Positions 63,552-64,000 of a DNA stretch of 64,000 nucleotides are shown in pieces. The DNA is from Actinomycetota bacterium (lineage in GTDB: Bacteria; Actinomycetota; Acidimicrobiia; Spongiisociales; UBA4744), in contig JAADGS010000070.1 in NCBI GenBank assembly GCA_013152275.1, forward strand, positions 1 through 64,000, in the 5' to 3' direction. The notes under the pieces were generated by a model that was given only the letters and a program-made list of their open reading frames with translations, was not told where the DNA came from and did not search any database. Each line of letters starts with the position of its first letter. Positions within the stretch are counted from its first letter, which is position 1. A program made the position numbers and the translations under genes.

Positions 63552-64000
63552 GAACGCAGCACCTCCACCGCTCTTTCGCACTCTTGCACCGTCGGAACGA
63601 GTGCAAGACGAATGTAGCCCTCACCACCGGCCCCGAACACGCTTCCCGGCGAAACGACGACTCCGTAATCGAGCAGCCGCTTCGCCACGGCCGTGTCGTC
63701 ACCGACGTTGACCCACAGATACAGAGCGCCCTCGGAGGCGGCGACCGTGTACCCGAGATCCTCGAAGGCCTTCCTCAACACCGCTCGCTTCCGACCGAAC
63801 ACCGCCCTGCGCACCGCAACGTGTGCATCGTCGGACCATGCGGCTACTGCCGCGGCCTGAACGAATTCCGGCGCCGCGGTACCGGTCGACGAGCGAAGTT
63901 CGCGAAGCAGGGCGATCGCATCGGCATCTCCGACGATCGCCGCACTCCGGTAGCCGGTCATCCCCGACCGTTTGGAGAGGCTCAGGTACACCAGAAGTCC
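63533..64000 (-). CDS. dapC: succinyldiaminopimelate aminotransferase, cut at the window edge
   Basis: Only the C-terminal ~155 residues are in the window; the 5' part lies beyond 64000. It is a class I aminotransferase: the PLP lysine is in YLSLSKRSGMTGYR near the window end, and ALYLWVNVGDD plus the C-terminal IRLALVPTVQECERAVEVL are typical. Position directly before dapD and dapE, with a 19-base overlap, supports DapC. It makes N-succinyl-LL-2,6-diaminopimelate from N-succinyl-2-amino-6-ketopimelate. Confidence 0.85.
   Translation of the reverse strand, partial: GLLVYLSLSKRSGMTGYRSAAIVGDADAIALLRELRSSTGTAAPEFVQAAAVAAWSDDAHVAVRRAVFGRKRAVLRKAFEDLGYTVAASEGALYLWVNVGDDTAVAKRLLDYGVVVSPGSVFGAGGEGYIRLALVPTVQECERAVEVLRSCLTGN

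Overview
This is a compact, GC-rich 64 kb piece of an actinobacterial chromosome. I see no plasmid or phage backbone, insertion sequence or CRISPR array. F420 use (CofC, an LLM-family oxidoreductase), a DUF222/HNH '13E12-type' protein, tandem dynamin-like GTPases, VanW, GatCAB, and secreted proteins with Thr/Pro linkers point to Actinomycetota. An uncultured, Acidimicrobiia-like lineage is my best guess; it is inferred, not proven. No stretch longer than about 250 bases lacks a gene, and the longest is the leader of a cold-shock gene.

Layout. 0-12 kb: an FtsX-type permease end, two alpha/beta hydrolases, a Gly-rich HExxH protein, a secreted PQQ-type sugar dehydrogenase, a Cys/Met-metabolism PLP enzyme, an oversized UMF1/Atg22-type transporter, a CoA-disulfide-reductase-like flavoprotein and a nuclease lipoprotein. 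12-22 kb: P5C dehydrogenase, phosphoserine and aspartate-type aminotransferases, an MDR dehydrogenase, a second UMF1 transporter, an ADP-ribosylglycohydrolase-like protein, a lipid kinase and an eIF2B-like protein. 22-27.4 kb: two dynamin-like GTPases directly downstream of a two-component system. 27.5-37 kb: cell-envelope proteins (VanW), a Cas4/RecB-type nuclease, pyruvate kinase, F420 genes and a sugar ABC ATPase. 37-42 kb: cold-shock operon, tRNA-Glu(CUC), tRNA-Gln(CUG), orphan oligopeptide-type permeases, HNH protein and tRNA-Glu(UUC). 42-55 kb: amino-acid ABC transporter, ilvE-x-FAH-gltX operon, pgpA, serA, USP, ALDH and a tungstate ABC operon. 55-64 kb: gatCAB with a HAD phosphatase, ArsC, glycogen synthase, dodecin, and the dapC-dapD-dapE operon, which runs off the right edge.

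Functional links. GltX, GatCAB, a tRNA-Gln with a U1-A72 pair and two tRNA-Glu genes fit the indirect Gln-tRNA(Gln) route. SerA and SerC give two steps of serine synthesis. DapC, DapD and DapE give the succinylase branch to diaminopimelate.

Expression signals. At least 18 genes have a TANNNT hexamer ending 6-8 bases before the start codon and no Shine-Dalgarno, which indicates leaderless mRNAs. I used this rule to choose several starts. Other genes have clear GGAGG-type sites. Many convergent pairs overlap or abut at their stop codons, so there is little room for intrinsic terminators, although six good hairpins exist elsewhere.
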